A DNA stretch of 50,106 nt from JAZSQT01 sp045538075 (GTDB lineage Bacteria; Chrysiogenota; Deferribacteres; Deferribacterales; Mucispirillaceae). Position numbers and translations under genes: made by a program. Positions 1-8,061 of the stretch are shown here, piece after piece. The notes under the pieces were generated by a model. That model was not told the DNA's origin and did not search any database. It worked only from the letters and a program-made list of their open reading frames with translations. The DNA lies in assembly GCA_045538075.1 (NCBI GenBank), contig JAZSQT010000046.1, positions 1 through 50,106 on the forward strand. The letters run 5' to 3'. The stretch's first letter is position 1. Each line of letters starts with the position of its first letter.

Positions 1-953
1 TCCCAAGAGCTATGGCAATAAATATCGGTTTAATATTAACTTATAATTTCTACTGTTGTAGATAAAAAGAAGATGTTGGCTGGATAGGTGAGTTTAATAT
101 TAACTTATAATTTCTACTGTTGTAGATCGTTAACGTGTTGCTATTTATAATAAAGTTTAATATTAACTTATAATTTCTACTGTTGTAGATTCGTATTGCT
201 AATAGTTTGCATTTCTTTGTTTAATATTAACTTATAATTTCTACTGTTGTAGATAAAAAGAGGATACAGGTTGGGCAGATGGTTTAATATTAACTTATAA
301 TTTCTACTGTTGTAGATGGTCAAGCCTACCTCATACCATATCTGTTTAATATTAACTTATAATTTCTACTGTTGTAGATCTAAAGGGTTGAATTATAAAG
401 AAGTGTAGTTTAATATTAACTTATAATTTCTACTGTTGTAGATTTTGCTTAATATTCCTAAATCTACTAAGTTTAATATTAACTTATAATTTCTACTGTT
501 GTAGATCACGTAATACTGTTCCTATTCCTAAATGGGTTTAATATTAACTTATAATTTCTACTGTTGTAGATTAGTTATTGTAAAAAGGCTTTAGTATGTT
601 TAATATTAACTTATAATTTCTACTGTTGTAGATCTTATATCATGGCAACAAACACAGACAATGTTTAATATTAACTTATAATTTCTACTGTTGTAGATTT
701 GAAAACAGATGTGCATGGCACGATGACGTTTAATATTAACTTATAATTTCTACTGTTGTAGATGGGAAGTCGCCTTTATCCATTAATGAGTGTTTAATAT
801 TAACTTATAATTTCTACTGTTGTAGATAGCGTAGTGTCTCAAATGGTAGTTTTGGTTTAATATCAACTTATAATTTCTACCGTTTTAGATTATTGTTCTT
901 CTGCTGTTGTTAATGCTGTTTAACATTAAATTATAATTTTTACTGTTATAAAT
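1..953 (+). CRISPR. Type V-A (Cas12a) CRISPR array, trailer-side part
   Basis: Fifteen 36-nt repeats start at 28, 92, 155, 219, 282, 344, 408, 471, 536, 598, 663, 728, 792, 855 and 918, separated by 26-29-nt spacers. The first 13 repeats are identical. Their last 19 nt, AATTTCTACTGTTGTAGAT, are the Cas12a crRNA handle (stem UCUAC/GUAGA, loop UGUU), the same as I recall for Francisella Cas12a. Repeat 14 has three substitutions and repeat 15 has five, which marks the old trailer end. The leader, the cas12a/cas4/cas1/cas2 genes and more repeats should therefore lie to the left. Bases 1-27 have the length of a spacer and are probably one. The handle orientation implies transcription left to right. 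No cas gene is inside the window. Confidence 0.98.
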
Positions 954-1062
954 CCTTCATTCCTACTTGTTATATATGATATTTTTTATGTGTAATGCAG
1001 TAGTATAAAACGTATTTTGCCCAATAAATATTTATATATCTTGAAAAAATAAACAAAAAAAG

Positions 1063-1091
1063 TTGACAAGATAATAATTAAGTGATAAAAA
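1063..1091 (+). promoter_or_regulatory. Putative sigma-70 promoter for the 25-codon ORF
   Basis: TTGACA (1063-1068), a 17-nt spacer, then TAAAAA (1086-1091) preceded by a TG (1083-1084) in the extended -10 position. It would give a leader of about 90 nt before the ORF at 1187. The -35 is perfect and the -10 is weak. Confidence 0.5.
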
Positions 1092-1186
1092 TTTGTTAAT
1101 TTGTACAAATAATATTATTTAAAATTTTTATATGGAGACATTTTGAAATTTCAAAGCACCACAATTTGGTTAAAGGAGAAAGAAAA

Positions 1187-1264
1187 ATGAAATTAACAAG
1201 AACAGACATTATAGCATTAGTTGCATTAATTCTAAGTGTGATTAATTTTATTAGAACTTTTTAA
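1187..1264 (+). CDS. 25-residue hydrophobic membrane peptide
   Basis: ATG at 1187, 25 codons, TAA at 1262-1264. A strong Shine-Dalgarno (AAGGAGA, GGAG at 1175-1178) lies 8 nt before the ATG, and a TTGACA promoter lies upstream, so it is probably translated. The peptide has a short charged N-terminus (MKLTRTD), a hydrophobic stretch of about 15 residues rich in I, L, A and V (residues 8-22), and ends RTF. This is the shape of a single-span membrane peptide. I do not recognise a family. Size and build resemble type I toxins and small membrane regulators, but no antisense antitoxin could be established. It is the only ORF between the CRISPR trailer and htpG. A small hairpin (ACCA/TGGT, 1158-1170) lies just before the Shine-Dalgarno, and an A/T-only hairpin overlaps the stop codon. 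Confidence 0.55.
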   Translation: MKLTRTDIIALVALILSVINFIRTF

Positions 1265-1430
1265 TTTTTTAAAAAGTGTTACTATTCTGTCTGGACGTCC
1301 ACAATTTACAGATAATTAAATAAATAGAATATGTGTAACTATTTAGTTTGATGATAATGAATAATTTTCATTAGAATAATTACAAAAAATAAAATTGTTT
1401 AACATAATTCGTCAAACTATCAAATTTTAA

Positions 1431-1514
1431 TAGGGATAGGATATATTGCAACTTTATTAATCTTCTCAATATATGTTGGGTTTATTTTTACTGTTGTATA
1501 TTATTCTATCCCTA
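1431..1514. repeat. Inverted repeat enclosing a Cas12a-handle-like sequence
   Basis: TAGGGATAGGATA (1431-1443) is the inverse complement of TATTCTATCCCTA (1502-1514) at 12 of 13 positions. The enclosed 58 nt end in TTTTTACTGTTGTATAT (1485-1501), which matches the last 17 nt of the CRISPR repeat with two differences. The right arm starts exactly where a spacer would start. The 5' half of the repeat is not recognisable here, so this may be chance in an AT-rich region. Confidence 0.4.
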
Positions 1515-1607
1515 ATCTATTTTAATCTTAAAAAGTATTATCAATTGCCGTTATTATTAGATTGTTAACTAATGATTTACACTATTTAAAATATATATTT
1601 TATCATC

Positions 1608-1636
1608 TTGACAAAATTTTCATATAAGTCTAAATT
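1608..1636 (+). promoter_or_regulatory. htpG promoter
   Basis: TTGACA (1608-1613), a 17-nt spacer and TAAATT (1631-1636). The predicted transcription start falls at about 1643, inside the CIRCE element, which is the usual arrangement for HrcA repression. Confidence 0.65.
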
Positions 1637-1641
1637 AACAA

Positions 1642-1668
1642 TTAGCACTCAAGTCGTAAGAGTGCTAA
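1642..1668 (+). promoter_or_regulatory. CIRCE operator (HrcA binding site) of htpG
   Basis: TTAGCACTC (1642-1650), nine nt, then GAGTGCTAA (1660-1668): a perfect match to the CIRCE consensus. It sits 44 nt before the htpG start codon and overlaps the predicted transcription start, so HrcA should repress htpG outside heat stress. Confidence 0.95.
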
Positions 1669-1712
1669 TAATTTATATACAATAAAATGTTAATATGATT
1701 TAGGAGATAAAA

Positions 1713-3620
1713 ATGGCAGAACAAACAATGGAATTTAAAACAGAAGTATCACGATTGCTTGATATTGTTATACATTCTTTATACTCAAATAAAGATATTT
1801 TTTTAAGAGAGCTTATATCAAATGCAAGTGATGCTATAGATAAAGTTAGATACGTTGGTTTAACAGATTCAAGTATGTATGCAGATGGAACTGATTGGAA
1901 AATTAAATTAATTGCAGATAAAGATAATAATACTCTTACTATTAGTGATAATGGGATAGGTATGACTTATGATGAAGTAGTAGAAAATCTTGGAACAATA
2001 GCCCATTCTGGCACTAAAGAGTTTATGAAAATGTTAGAAGAAAATAAAGGAAAAGATAGTGCCGATTTAATTGGTCAATTTGGAGTAGGTTTTTATTCTG
2101 CATTTATGGTAGCCGATAAAGTAAAAGTTGTTACAAAGAAAGCTGGGGCAAAAGATGAAGATGCAGTTGAATGGCAGTCATCTGCAGACGGAAAATTTAC
2201 AATTTCTAATACTGTCAAATCTGCCCGTGGCACAGATATTACACTATATTTACGTGATGATGAGAAAAAATATCTTGAAGAATGGACTTTGAGAGAGTTA
2301 GTTCGCAAATATTCTGATTATATTGAACATCCAGTCGTTATGGATATTGAGAGAACTAAATATGACGATGAAGGCAAAGCAACTGATGAAAAAGAGATTA
2401 AAGAAGAAACAATTAATTCTCAAAAAGCGATTTGGTTAAGAGATAAATCAGAAATAACAGATGATGAGTATAACGATTTTTATAAACATATTTCTCACGA
2501 TTTTACTAATCCAATTAGTAGGCTTCATTTTAAAATTGAGGGCAATCAAGAATTTTCTGCATTGTTATACATACCTACAAAATGTCCATTTGATATAATT
2601 TATAAAGATTATAAATCTGGACCAATGCTTTACGTTAAGCGAGTTCAGATTATGGAACATTGTGAAGAGTTATTACCTCCTTATTTACGTTTCGTAAAAG
2701 GTGTAGTTGAATCAAATGATTTACCTCTTAATATTTCAAGGGAAATACTACAAAATAATCGTCATATAGAAGTTATGAAAAAAGCTATTATTAAAAGGGT
2801 TCTTGAAGCAATTTCTAACTTAAAGAAAGATAGATACGATGATTTCGTTAATTTTTCTAAAGAATTTGGGCGTATTTTAAAAGAGGGCTTACATTACGAT
2901 TTTGAACGCAAACAAAACATTGCAGAGCTTTTATTATTTCAATCAACAAAGACTGAAAAAGATAAATATACTTCATTAGATGACTATTTTATGAGAATGA
3001 AGCCAGATCAAGAAGATATTTATTATATTCTTGCAAGCAATCGCCAAGAAGCAGAAACTAGTCCATATCTTGAAGGGTTAAAAGATAAAGATTTAGAAGT
3101 GCTTATTATGACTGATGATATTGATGATATAGTTATTTCTTCATTAGGTGAGTATAAGGGCAAAAAATTTAAATCTGTAGTTAAGGGCGATATTACTTTA
3201 GGTGATAGTGATAAAGAAGAAAAAGAAAAGAAGAAAGAAGAATTTAGTAAATTAATTGAATTTATAAAAGATAGGCTAAAAGATAAAGTTGAAGATGTCC
3301 GTCTTTCAAGTCGTCTTAAAGATAGTGCTGTTTGCCTTGTTGCTGGTGAAAAAGATTTTGACCCACATATTGAACAAATTATGAAAGCTATGGGCGAAAA
3401 TTATGCAAAAGGCAAAAGAAGTATGGAGATAAATCCAAATCATATTCTTTTTATAGAAATGAATAAACTTTTTGAAAAAGATGCTAATTCTGAAATTTTA
3501 GCTGATTACACAGATATTTTATATGATGAAGCACTTATTTTAGAAGGAGCAAAACCAGTTGATGCTGGTATTTTTGCAAAAAAAATCTCTTTATTAATGG
3601 CAAAAGCAATTTCTCAGTAG
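1713..3620 (+). CDS. htpG: Hsp90-family molecular chaperone HtpG
   Basis: 635 residues, the usual HtpG length. The N-terminal GHKL ATPase domain shows ELISNASDAIDK, the DNGIGM motif and GQFGVGFYSAFMVADK (lid and ATP binding). The middle domain carries NISREILQ and the C-terminal dimerisation domain follows. It acts as an ATP-driven cytosolic chaperone dimer. The Shine-Dalgarno AGGAG (1702-1706) fits ATG 1713. The gene is monocistronic, with a CIRCE operator upstream and a hairpin downstream, so it should belong to the HrcA heat-shock regulon. Confidence 0.97.
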   Translation: MAEQTMEFKTEVSRLLDIVIHSLYSNKDIFLRELISNASDAIDKVRYVGLTDSSMYADGTDWKIKLIADKDNNTLTISDNGIGMTYDEVVENLGTIAHSGTKEFMKMLEENKGKDSADLIGQFGVGFYSAFMVADKVKVVTKKAGAKDEDAVEWQSSADGKFTISNTVKSARGTDITLYLRDDEKKYLEEWTLRELVRKYSDYIEHPVVMDIERTKYDDEGKATDEKEIKEETINSQKAIWLRDKSEITDDEYNDFYKHISHDFTNPISRLHFKIEGNQEFSALLYIPTKCPFDIIYKDYKSGPMLYVKRVQIMEHCEELLPPYLRFVKGVVESNDLPLNISREILQNNRHIEVMKKAIIKRVLEAISNLKKDRYDDFVNFSKEFGRILKEGLHYDFERKQNIAELLLFQSTKTEKDKYTSLDDYFMRMKPDQEDIYYILASNRQEAETSPYLEGLKDKDLEVLIMTDDIDDIVISSLGEYKGKKFKSVVKGDITLGDSDKEEKEKKKEEFSKLIEFIKDRLKDKVEDVRLSSRLKDSAVCLVAGEKDFDPHIEQIMKAMGENYAKGKRSMEINPNHILFIEMNKLFEKDANSEILADYTDILYDEALILEGAKPVDAGIFAKKISLLMAKAISQ

Positions 3621-3628
3621 TTTTAGAT

Positions 3629-3665
3629 AGCATAATATAGTGATTAAAAATCATTATATTATGCT
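3629..3665 (+). terminator. Hairpin after htpG
   Basis: A 16-bp AT-rich stem (3629-3644 with 3650-3665, one G-T pair) around the 5-nt loop TAAAA. No T tract follows, so it may stabilise the mRNA or terminate only weakly. Confidence 0.45.
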
Positions 3666-3692
3666 TGATGAAATATATAATTTATGTATAAT
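3665..3692 (+). promoter_or_regulatory. Promoter of the NAD-salvage pair
   Basis: TTGATG (3665-3670), a 16-nt spacer and a perfect TATAAT (3687-3692), 23 nt before the ATG at 3715. Confidence 0.55.
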
Positions 3693-3714
3693 TCACTTTA
3701 ATTTAAGGTGATAT

Positions 3715-4503
3715 ATGGATAAAAATATTCATTTACTTATTATAGATCCTCAAAATGATTTCTGCATACCAGAGGGTAGTTTATACGTTGACGGTGCAGA
3801 AAAAGATATGGAACGATTAACAAGTTTCATTGATAAAAATATGGGTAATATTTCACGTATTACTGTTACGTTGGATTCTCATAAAAATTATCATATAGCT
3901 AATCCTATATTTTGGATAGATGAGGAGGGTAAACATCCTCAACCATTTACTATTATTACTTCTAATGATGTTGATACAGGTAGATGGCAAGCAACTAACA
4001 GTATTCATCGTTCTTGGTCTATTAATTACGTAAAAACATTAGAGAAAAAAGGTCGTTACCAACTTTGTATTTGGCCTTATCATTGTATAATTGGAACAAA
4101 AGGCAATAATATATTTAACTCCCTTGCTGAAATTATACGTGTTTATGAAATTGAACATAAAGGAATAGTTGAATATATTATTAAAGGTTCTAATTCTCTT
4201 ACTGAACATTATTCTGCTCTTTTTGCAGATGTGCCTATTCCAGATGATGTATCAACTCAAATAAATAAATCATTATTAGTTTCTATGGCTGAATCGGAAA
4301 CAATTTACGTAGCTGGAGAGGCGTTAAGTCATTGTGTAGCTAATACCATATTAGATATAGGAACATGCCTTAATAGTGATTTATCAAAATTTACCCTATT
4401 GCAAGATGCTACTTCAAGTGTAAAAGGTTTTGAACATTTATCAGATAATTTTATTTATACAGCAAAAAAAATGGGATTAAAGTTTAGATATACTACAGAT
4501 TAA
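3715..4503 (+). CDS. Nicotinamidase (isochorismatase-like cysteine hydrolase)
   Basis: 262 residues. Nicotinamidases hydrolyse nicotinamide to nicotinate plus ammonia. The family triad is visible as Asp11 (IIDPQNDFC), Lys147 (YIIKGSN) and Cys207 (GEALSHCVANT). The metal-site Asp54/His56 lie in TLDSHKNYHI. The WPxHC...GT signature appears as WPYHCIIGTKG (residues 120-130). It is longer than the bacterial PncA of about 210 residues and resembles the longer cytosolic nicotinamidase type. Five nt separate it from a nicotinate phosphoribosyltransferase gene, which makes nicotinamide the most likely substrate and PncA-type function the best call. Confidence 0.85.
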   Translation: MDKNIHLLIIDPQNDFCIPEGSLYVDGAEKDMERLTSFIDKNMGNISRITVTLDSHKNYHIANPIFWIDEEGKHPQPFTIITSNDVDTGRWQATNSIHRSWSINYVKTLEKKGRYQLCIWPYHCIIGTKGNNIFNSLAEIIRVYEIEHKGIVEYIIKGSNSLTEHYSALFADVPIPDDVSTQINKSLLVSMAESETIYVAGEALSHCVANTILDIGTCLNSDLSKFTLLQDATSSVKGFEHLSDNFIYTAKKMGLKFRYTTD

Positions 4504-4508
4504 ATAGT

Positions 4509-6062
4509 ATGAGATATAATTTTATAAACAGTAATCATAATACAATATTAGACACTCCTTTACTAAAAATATTAAATGATACTTCTTTATTTAATGAAAA
4601 TTTCCCTTTTGATGAATACCATTTAACTATGGCTCAAAGTGATGTCTTAGAAGGTATTTATAATGAACCTACAGTTAAAATAATGTTTTACCGTAAAGCT
4701 CCTTTTGGTTCATCTTATGCTATTACTGGTGGTATCATTGCTTTTTTAGAAAAATTAAATTCCTTTAGCTACAAAAATCTTGTTCCTTATTTAGAAACTA
4801 AAAATTATAGGCAAGAATTTATTGATTACGTTAAATCAAGAGATAAAATTATTGCAAAAATATATTCTGTGCCAGAAAATTCTGCTATTTTTCCAAATGA
4901 GCCTATAGTTATTCTTGAAACAAATTTAATTGATTCAAGAATATTAGAGGGGATTATTTTGTCTGAAGTCAATTTTGCAACTCTTTTAGCAACTAAATGG
5001 CATAGAATAAGAAATGCTGCATTAAAAAATACTATTATGGAGTTTGGGCGTAGGCGTAGTCAAAATTCCATTAAATCAAGTTTATATGCATATATTTCTG
5101 GGATTGATTATACAAGCAATTGTGAAGCAAATGCAATTTTTGGCATACCATCTAATGGCACAATGGGGCATGAATTTATACAGTCTTACGATTCTGAATA
5201 TGAAGCATTTAATAAGTGGCTAACTCATAACCCTACAAAACCGTCTTTATTAATTGACACTATAAACACTTTAAATAGTGGGTTATTAAATGCTGAAAAA
5301 GTTTTTTTAGAGCATAAAGAAAACTTAATCAAACATAATTCTTGGGATAAATTATCTATTAGAATAGATAGTGGAGATTTAGCATACTTATCAGCCATTT
5401 GTTACAATTATTTATCAAAGGCTTTAAATACCGAAAATATTACTATAATATTAAGTAATGATTTAGATGAATATAGTATTGAATCAATTTTATCTCAATT
5501 AAATAAAGCAGGAGAAGATAAAGTTGTAAACCATATATCTTTTGGCGTTGGAACTAAGGGTGTTACTTGTTGGGGTGAGCCAGCTTTAGGTGGAGTATGC
5601 AAAATCTCTGAAAAAAGTAATAAATATATTTTGAAAATATCTAATAATGATATTAAAACAACTATAGCTGGAAATATCAGAAGTGCTTTAATTACAGATG
5701 AGAAAGGTCATTATATCACTACATTAATATACTTACATGATGAAAATATAGAAGATATTACTAAATGTTATCACCCTAATGATGATAGGAAGTTTTTAAA
5801 GATTGATAAACTTAACTATAAAATTACTCCACGCCAACATTTAATGTATATATCTAATAATGAAAAATCAGAATTTGTTAGCGATTTCGTAAATTATAGT
5901 TTAAATCAAATTAGAGAATATCAAGACGATGCCCTTGCAAGTCTTGATTGGTCTTATAAACGTATAACTAGCCCTCATAGAGCAAAGGTTAGTTTATCTC
6001 CAAAAGTTTTTAATATTCGTAATAAAATGATTAAAGAAAATATAATATCTATGGAAAAATAA
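4509..6062 (+). CDS. pncB: Nicotinate phosphoribosyltransferase
   Basis: 517 residues. It joins nicotinate to PRPP to give nicotinate mononucleotide, the step after the nicotinamidase just upstream. Family motifs are MEFGRRRSQ (residues ~178-186), GIPSNGTMGHEFIQSY with the conserved His of the GTxxH segment, and RIDSGDLAYLS in the phosphoribosyl-binding part. The start ATG has no clear Shine-Dalgarno and lies 5 nt after the previous stop, so it is probably translationally coupled. The gene ends at a strong hairpin. Confidence 0.9.
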   Translation: MRYNFINSNHNTILDTPLLKILNDTSLFNENFPFDEYHLTMAQSDVLEGIYNEPTVKIMFYRKAPFGSSYAITGGIIAFLEKLNSFSYKNLVPYLETKNYRQEFIDYVKSRDKIIAKIYSVPENSAIFPNEPIVILETNLIDSRILEGIILSEVNFATLLATKWHRIRNAALKNTIMEFGRRRSQNSIKSSLYAYISGIDYTSNCEANAIFGIPSNGTMGHEFIQSYDSEYEAFNKWLTHNPTKPSLLIDTINTLNSGLLNAEKVFLEHKENLIKHNSWDKLSIRIDSGDLAYLSAICYNYLSKALNTENITIILSNDLDEYSIESILSQLNKAGEDKVVNHISFGVGTKGVTCWGEPALGGVCKISEKSNKYILKISNNDIKTTIAGNIRSALITDEKGHYITTLIYLHDENIEDITKCYHPNDDRKFLKIDKLNYKITPRQHLMYISNNEKSEFVSDFVNYSLNQIREYQDDALASLDWSYKRITSPHRAKVSLSPKVFNIRNKMIKENIISMEK

Positions 6063-6063
6063 A

Positions 6064-6088
6064 AAGGCAAAGAATAAATCTTTGCCTT
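6064..6088. terminator. Bidirectional terminator between pncB and the FadL-type porin
   Basis: A 10-bp stem AAGGCAAAGA/TCTTTGCCTT with a 5-nt loop. On the minus strand it is followed by TTTTATTTTT, a good T tract, so it is strongest for the porin gene. The plus-strand tail is weaker. Confidence 0.85.
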
Positions 6089-6100
6089 AAATTATTTGTT

Positions 6101-7351
6101 TTAAAATTTATATTGAACTTGAACACCAATCAAATAAGAAAGAGCATCGTAAGAATACTCACCGTTAATATTTAACCCAGAATGAGTATTGTTTATACTT
6201 GCTTTAGTTAAGAATAAGTGAGTATAACCAACATCAATTTGCCAACTTTCATGAGGTTTAGCAGTTAAACCAAAACTTAAAAGAAATCTGTCATTATCTG
6301 GTATTCTTGCAGTTCTATGTTCTGCATCTTTAATTGGTGTCATATCATAAGCAAAACCAGCTCTTAAAGTAATACTTGGATCTACAAACCAATCTACACC
6401 AACGTGTGCAGAAAATGTATCTCTCCAATCTTGATGAATACGAGGTTGACCACTACCTTTTATTTCAAGGGAATCAAATATACTCCACTGAATATATCTT
6501 AATGTAGCTGATAAACCAACTGGAGCTTTAAATTTGTGGTAAGCAGAAAGGGTAACTACATTAGGCAAATACATATCTGCTGTAACATCTTTCTTTAATA
6601 AAGGATAAACATTCATTGTGCCTTCTAAACCGTGTTTAACTTGTGAGCGATAAGAAAGACCTACTACAGTTTTATCTCCTCCACTTGTTTCACCAAAATC
6701 ATATATTAAACCTACTGTTCCACCAACTGCCCAAGTATCACCTTGAACTTTCGTGTATAGTTGACCTGAAAGAGGATTTAGAGGGTTTGGTGAACTTTGA
6801 GTTAATGTTGCTGCCCCATGTTGAATATTTACTGTGGCACCAATTGATAAACCTTTCCATATATTCCAAGACATAGATGGAGCAATTTCAATAACTTGCA
6901 ATTGGCTTTCAATAGCACTTAGTTGAACTATTGAGTTATCTGAATAAGTTGTTCCTAAACCGAAAGGAACGTAAACACCAAGACCAAATTTTATTCTGTC
7001 ATTTAAAGCGTAGTTTGCAAAAAAGTTTGGCACAACTTCTTGAATTTCTACTCTTGCTGAACCACTTTGTTTACCTAATGCAGAAGTTACATCACCATTA
7101 AATTTTCCATTTAATGTAATAACAGTAGCTCCAACTTGAGCTCCAACAGTTCTATCAAAAAGTTGCAATCCAGCTGGGTTTGAAGCTATTGCAGATAAAT
7201 CATCTCCTACAACACCAACACCAGCAAAAGCTCTACCTAATGAAGTAACTGAATATTCATTAAGAAGATAACCAGAAGCTAAAGCATTTGTTGAAAAAAC
7301 AGCACTAAAACTTAAAAAAAATACGAATAAAAAAACTAAACTTTTTTTCAT
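6101..7351 (-). CDS. FadL/OmpP1/TodX-family outer-membrane transport protein
   Basis: 416 residues with a signal peptide (MKKSLVFLF..., cleavage after ALA near residue 25). The mature N-terminus SGYLLNEYSVTSLGRAFAG and SAIASNPAG are the FadL hatch signature (conserved NPA). The rest alternates beta-strands and ends in a C-terminal Phe (VQVQYKF), as expected for Bam-assembled barrels. Members move long-chain fatty acids or other hydrophobic compounds across the outer membrane; the substrate cannot be read here. The Shine-Dalgarno TAGGAGG lies 10 nt before the start. The gene is single, with its own promoter and terminator. Confidence 0.9.
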   Translation of the reverse strand: MKKSLVFLFVFFLSFSAVFSTNALASGYLLNEYSVTSLGRAFAGVGVVGDDLSAIASNPAGLQLFDRTVGAQVGATVITLNGKFNGDVTSALGKQSGSARVEIQEVVPNFFANYALNDRIKFGLGVYVPFGLGTTYSDNSIVQLSAIESQLQVIEIAPSMSWNIWKGLSIGATVNIQHGAATLTQSSPNPLNPLSGQLYTKVQGDTWAVGGTVGLIYDFGETSGGDKTVVGLSYRSQVKHGLEGTMNVYPLLKKDVTADMYLPNVVTLSAYHKFKAPVGLSATLRYIQWSIFDSLEIKGSGQPRIHQDWRDTFSAHVGVDWFVDPSITLRAGFAYDMTPIKDAEHRTARIPDNDRFLLSFGLTAKPHESWQIDVGYTHLFLTKASINNTHSGLNINGEYSYDALSYLIGVQVQYKF

Positions 7352-7390
7352 TAATAAAAACCTCCTAAAATTTTATTATTAAAGCAAGGC

Positions 7391-7419
7391 AATATAACTT
7401 AATAATCTATATATGTAAA
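7391..7419 (-). promoter_or_regulatory. Promoter of the FadL-type porin gene
   Basis: On the minus strand: TTTACA (7419-7414), a 17-nt spacer and TATATT (7396-7391), about 40 nt before the start codon. Confidence 0.55.
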
Positions 7420-7462
7420 TAAAAATATGAAATATTTAGTATTTAATATGCGATTTATATAC

Positions 7463-7490
7463 TTTAAAAAAAGAAAAAATAGTATATAAT
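7463..7490 (+). promoter_or_regulatory. Promoter of the unknown anchored protein/Sel1 pair
   Basis: TTTAAA (7463-7468), a 16-nt spacer and TATAAT (7485-7490), 22 nt before the ATG at 7513. Confidence 0.45.
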
Positions 7491-7512
7491 ACATCATCAA
7501 TTTGAGGTGATT

Positions 7513-8061
7513 ATGAATAAATTACTTGAATATTTAAAAAAACTACGTGGAGAATTTAGAGTAGTTCTCGTAATAGTTTTTATATTGCTTATATATACAT
7601 TGTATAGCCTTATATTTAAAGATGATGATACATCTTTTAAATCATATAATAAAGAAAGTTATAGCACTCAATCAAATGGAACATCATCTTACGACAATAA
7701 TAGTCAAATAGATAATGATAAAAGTGATAATAATAGTGAAGATAAACCATCAACAATTTCAGAAGCTATATCAAAAGATAGACCAATAGTATTATCGTTA
7801 GATAGTATGAAAGATACAATTGATAATATGACACCTCTTGATGGAAGCGTTAAAAGTATAGAAATGGCTACAGAAGTAGAAAATCCAACTATATGGATAT
7901 ATGCTTTAAATGATGGCTCTCGCAAAGACGATTTAGCAGAAAAATATTGTATTTGGTTACACGAAAATGGCGTCATAGCATCATCTGTTACAATTATGGA
8001 CGAATTAGCTAAAAATAAAGGTAAATTAATAGAAATAGGCGAAAGTAAGTGTATTAAATAA
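7513..8061 (+). CDS. Unknown single-span membrane-anchored protein
   Basis: About 182 residues; no family recognised. The N-terminus is basic (MNKLLEYLKKLRGEFR), followed by one transmembrane segment (VVLVIVFILLIYTLYSLIF). Next comes a low-complexity linker rich in Ser, Asn and Asp (roughly residues 38-80), then a C-terminal part of about 90 residues with two Cys. The layout suggests a cytosolic N-terminus with the C-terminal domain in the periplasm. I chose ATG 7513 because GAGGTGAT (7504-7511) is the Shine-Dalgarno; an in-frame GTG at 7507 lies inside it. The stop overlaps the Sel1 gene start by 1 nt, so the two are coupled and may work together. Confidence 0.75.
   Translation: MNKLLEYLKKLRGEFRVVLVIVFILLIYTLYSLIFKDDDTSFKSYNKESYSTQSNGTSSYDNNSQIDNDKSDNNSEDKPSTISEAISKDRPIVLSLDSMKDTIDNMTPLDGSVKSIEMATEVENPTIWIYALNDGSRKDDLAEKYCIWLHENGVIASSVTIMDELAKNKGKLIEIGESKCIK

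Larger units (their letters stand above)
954..1712. other. Gene-poor region between the CRISPR array and htpG
   Basis: About 760 nt with no long reading frame. It holds a probable promoter and a 25-codon ORF (1187-1264), an AT hairpin overlapping that stop codon (1256-1277), a 10-nt palindrome TGGACGTCCA (1292-1301), a 7-bp hairpin TAATGAA/TTCATTA (1355-1373), an inverted repeat (1431-1443 and 1502-1514) enclosing a Cas12a-handle-like sequence, and the htpG promoter with CIRCE. I see no tRNA, no cas gene and no recognisable insertion sequence. Confidence 0.7.

Noticed and set aside
891..983. Complementarity of spacer 14 and of the sequence after repeat 15 to the promoter at 1063-1091 (CreA-like antitoxin)
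   Set aside because: By eye I found no seed-length match with a suitable PAM in 954-1712, so a CreTA claim rests on layout only.
1431..1443. Possible target of the solitary handle-like RNA on the minus strand
   Set aside because: The match is 12 of 13, but the 5' flank is AATA, not a T-rich Cas12a PAM, and the same matches simply make an inverted repeat.
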